A stretch of 64,000 nt of DNA, taken from Ephydatia muelleri. Taxonomy: Eukaryota; Porifera; Demospongiae; Spongillida; Spongillidae. Positions 62,632-64,000 of this stretch are shown one piece after another. The translations under genes were made by a program, and so were the position numbers. The stretch spans positions 3,012,604-3,076,603 of the forward strand of contig JABACO010000023.1 in the NCBI GenBank assembly GCA_013339895.1. The letters run 5' to 3'. The notes under the pieces are model-generated. The model was not told where the DNA came from. It ran no database searches and saw only the letters and a program-made list of their open reading frames with translations. The stretch's first letter is position 1, and each line of letters starts with the position of its first letter.

Positions 62632-62857
62632 CTGTAAAATTGTCACAGCCTAGAGCATGCTTCAAACAAAAATGGAACGCGACAACGTGGCAAGCCTTTA
62701 TATGCCGAGTAAAAGAGGCGCGCCAAGCATCACGTGGATGCGCCCATAGCATGAGATCAGCTAGCAACGTGCATGTTTTCTTATTCTTTTTTTTTTTTTT
62801 TTAATTTGCGCGCTGGGCGTGGAATTAAACCAGCTGCTGGGTCGGGGCCGGGCCGGG
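62632..62857. promoter_or_regulatory. Divergent promoter, CTPS / MCM8
   Basis: 226 bp between start codons. It has a T-run of about 17 bp at 62787, an aggcgcgcc block at about 62717 and an E2F-like tttgcgcgc at about 62805, directly upstream of MCM8. E2F control would fit both replication-linked genes, but one site proves nothing. Confidence 0.6.
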
Positions 62858-63728
62858 ATGAGTTCGGGGCGCGCGCACAGCGGGAGAGGTGGATGGAGGG
62901 GAGGAAGCGGGCGCGGCAATGGCCGAGGCTGGAATCGGTTCCCATGGTCGAGAGGCAGGAACGCTGGCGGAGGCAGAGGAAGTGGAGTGAGCCCATCCGC
63001 TGGTCCCAAAGTCGGACACCCAGCGAATGGGCCGACCAAAGGAGAGGAACATTTTCAAGCACCACGTGCTCCTGTTGTGAATAGTCCATATCCATTGTGG
63101 AAGACGTACTTCCCTGAGGAAGGTGGGGTTTCTTCTCCACCCCATTTGCATGTTGCTTTACATGCCTTGTGTTAAGAATATACTCAGGAGTCTACAACTG
63201 CGAAGAGAGTCGAGGCATTTGAAAGATTCTTCCAAGGTTTTGTTGAACACTGCAATTTGGTTAGTCCATATGCATGTCTACTGTGATGCTGTGTAAACAC
63301 TATGCACATCTCTTCATCTATGTGACATTCATGTGTCCACATCTGTGGGTGCATATGCATCATGCTCCTATTCGGGTTTACTAGCATATGCCTGTCTATT
63401 GCATGTGGATAGTGTATTGGTTGAGTAGCTGTACCTTCTAGGATGAGATAGAGGCAAGACGGTCACTTCAACTGGACTATTCAGTCATGCTTTCTGACCC
63501 GAGTAAGTATTTTGTACATCTTTCATGGTCCTAATCGTTGCCTTCTCATCTATCAATTCCCTGTGTTTGGGCCGCCTACAGTACTTCTAAATGCCTTTCC
63601 AGACTTGGCTGATGCAATGAGGAATCAACCTGCAAGTGTGCTAACCTCGGCCTCACTGGCTCTACACTCGGTAAATGTTACCGTAATTCACTGAAATGGC
63701 AGAATGGAGTTGTAGTTTTTAGTGTGGG

Positions 63729-63783
<55 letters not shown>

Positions 63784-64000
63784 GGGGGGGGGTTGAGTGA
63801 AATTCTTCTCTTGGGCACTGTGTATGCATTGTTATACCATAGCAGCCTTTGACCATCACTGTCAATAATTTGTTGCTGTTTTTAGTGTATATATGTGTGT
63901 GTCTTTTGTGTGGCGAAAATGAGTGCAACATTTACATTCCGCTTTCAATGTACAGGTTATTCTGTCTAGCATACGCCAGTCAACAGACGAGGATGGAGAG
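62858..64000 (+). CDS. MCM8: MCM8 helicase, 5' part (runs off the window)
   Basis: Exons at 62858-63122, 63187-63258, 63441-63502, 63581-63671 and 63956-64000 onward. The first encodes an Arg/Gly-rich start MSSGRAHSGRGGWRGGSGRG ending in YPLWKTYFPEE, then KRVEAFERFFQGFVEHCNL, DEIEARRSLQLDYSVML and NAFPDLADAMRNQPASVLTS plus LALHS. This matches the order of vertebrate MCM8 (GRGFGRGRFQSWKRGRGGG, GWKLYFSE, IQAFEKFFTRHIDLYDKDEI, LIPDIATELRDAPEKTLACM). MCM8 works with MCM9 in homologous recombination and fork repair. The ATPase core lies beyond the right edge. The start at 62858 is the first ATG in the RG-rich frame; the frame is open upstream. Confidence 0.88.
63727..63791. repeat. (GT)n and poly-G in MCM8 intron
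   Basis: GT array of about 54 bp followed by a short G-run. Confidence 0.95.

Overview
The window is eukaryotic nuclear DNA. Genes are split into many small exons by short GT-AG introns, and microsatellites, minisatellites and foldback elements are everywhere. The gene set is animal: a receptor-like tyrosine kinase, CEP85, CEP57, PITRM1, a cytosolic thiolase, a probable NDUFB4, CTP synthase and MCM8. Intergenic gaps are short, and Merlin, piggyBac, ZMYM/hAT-like, DUF6589 and Helitron-leader-like relics with 15-residue basic repeats are present. Together these suggest an early-branching metazoan, most likely a sponge; this is inference from gene content and style, not a database match.

Layout. 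1-14 kb: the 3' part of a tyrosine kinase gene whose DFG motif reads DFD; a duplicate of its last exon 7 kb downstream; a small multi-pass membrane protein gene; a Merlin-type element with a piggyBac-like remnant and a 1.2-kb minisatellite inside; several foldback repeats and a Helitron-leader-like repeat ORF. 14.8-31.4 kb: two centrosome genes, CEP85 and CEP57, both on the minus strand, with two tandem plus-strand aldo-keto reductases between them. 32-50.7 kb: PITRM1 (mitochondrial presequence protease). One 10.2-kb intron holds a stack of transposon relics: a RecQ-like helicase relic, a DUF6589 gene relic with a broken Ty3/gypsy element inserted in it, a foldback element inserted in that element's LTR, a hAT relic and a tRNA-derived SINE. 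51.6-64 kb: acetyl-CoA acetyltransferase, NDUFB4-like subunit, an unrecognised proline-directed-site coiled-coil protein, CTP synthase and the 5' part of MCM8.

The host genes form head-to-head pairs with very short shared promoters: CEP85/AKR1 and thiolase/NDUFB4-like (139 bp each between start codons), CTPS/MCM8 (226 bp), and CEP57/PITRM1 (about 0.7 kb, first PITRM1 exon not resolved). The pairings suggest shared regulation (CTPS and MCM8 both serve replication and repair; thiolase and NDUFB4 both serve energy metabolism), but the sequence only shows the proximity. The most unusual parts are the composite RecQ/DUF6589/orphan-ORF unit inside the PITRM1 intron, the block homogenisation of the two reductases, the minisatellite that multiplies a CEP57 splice-donor junction, and a three-member foldback family.
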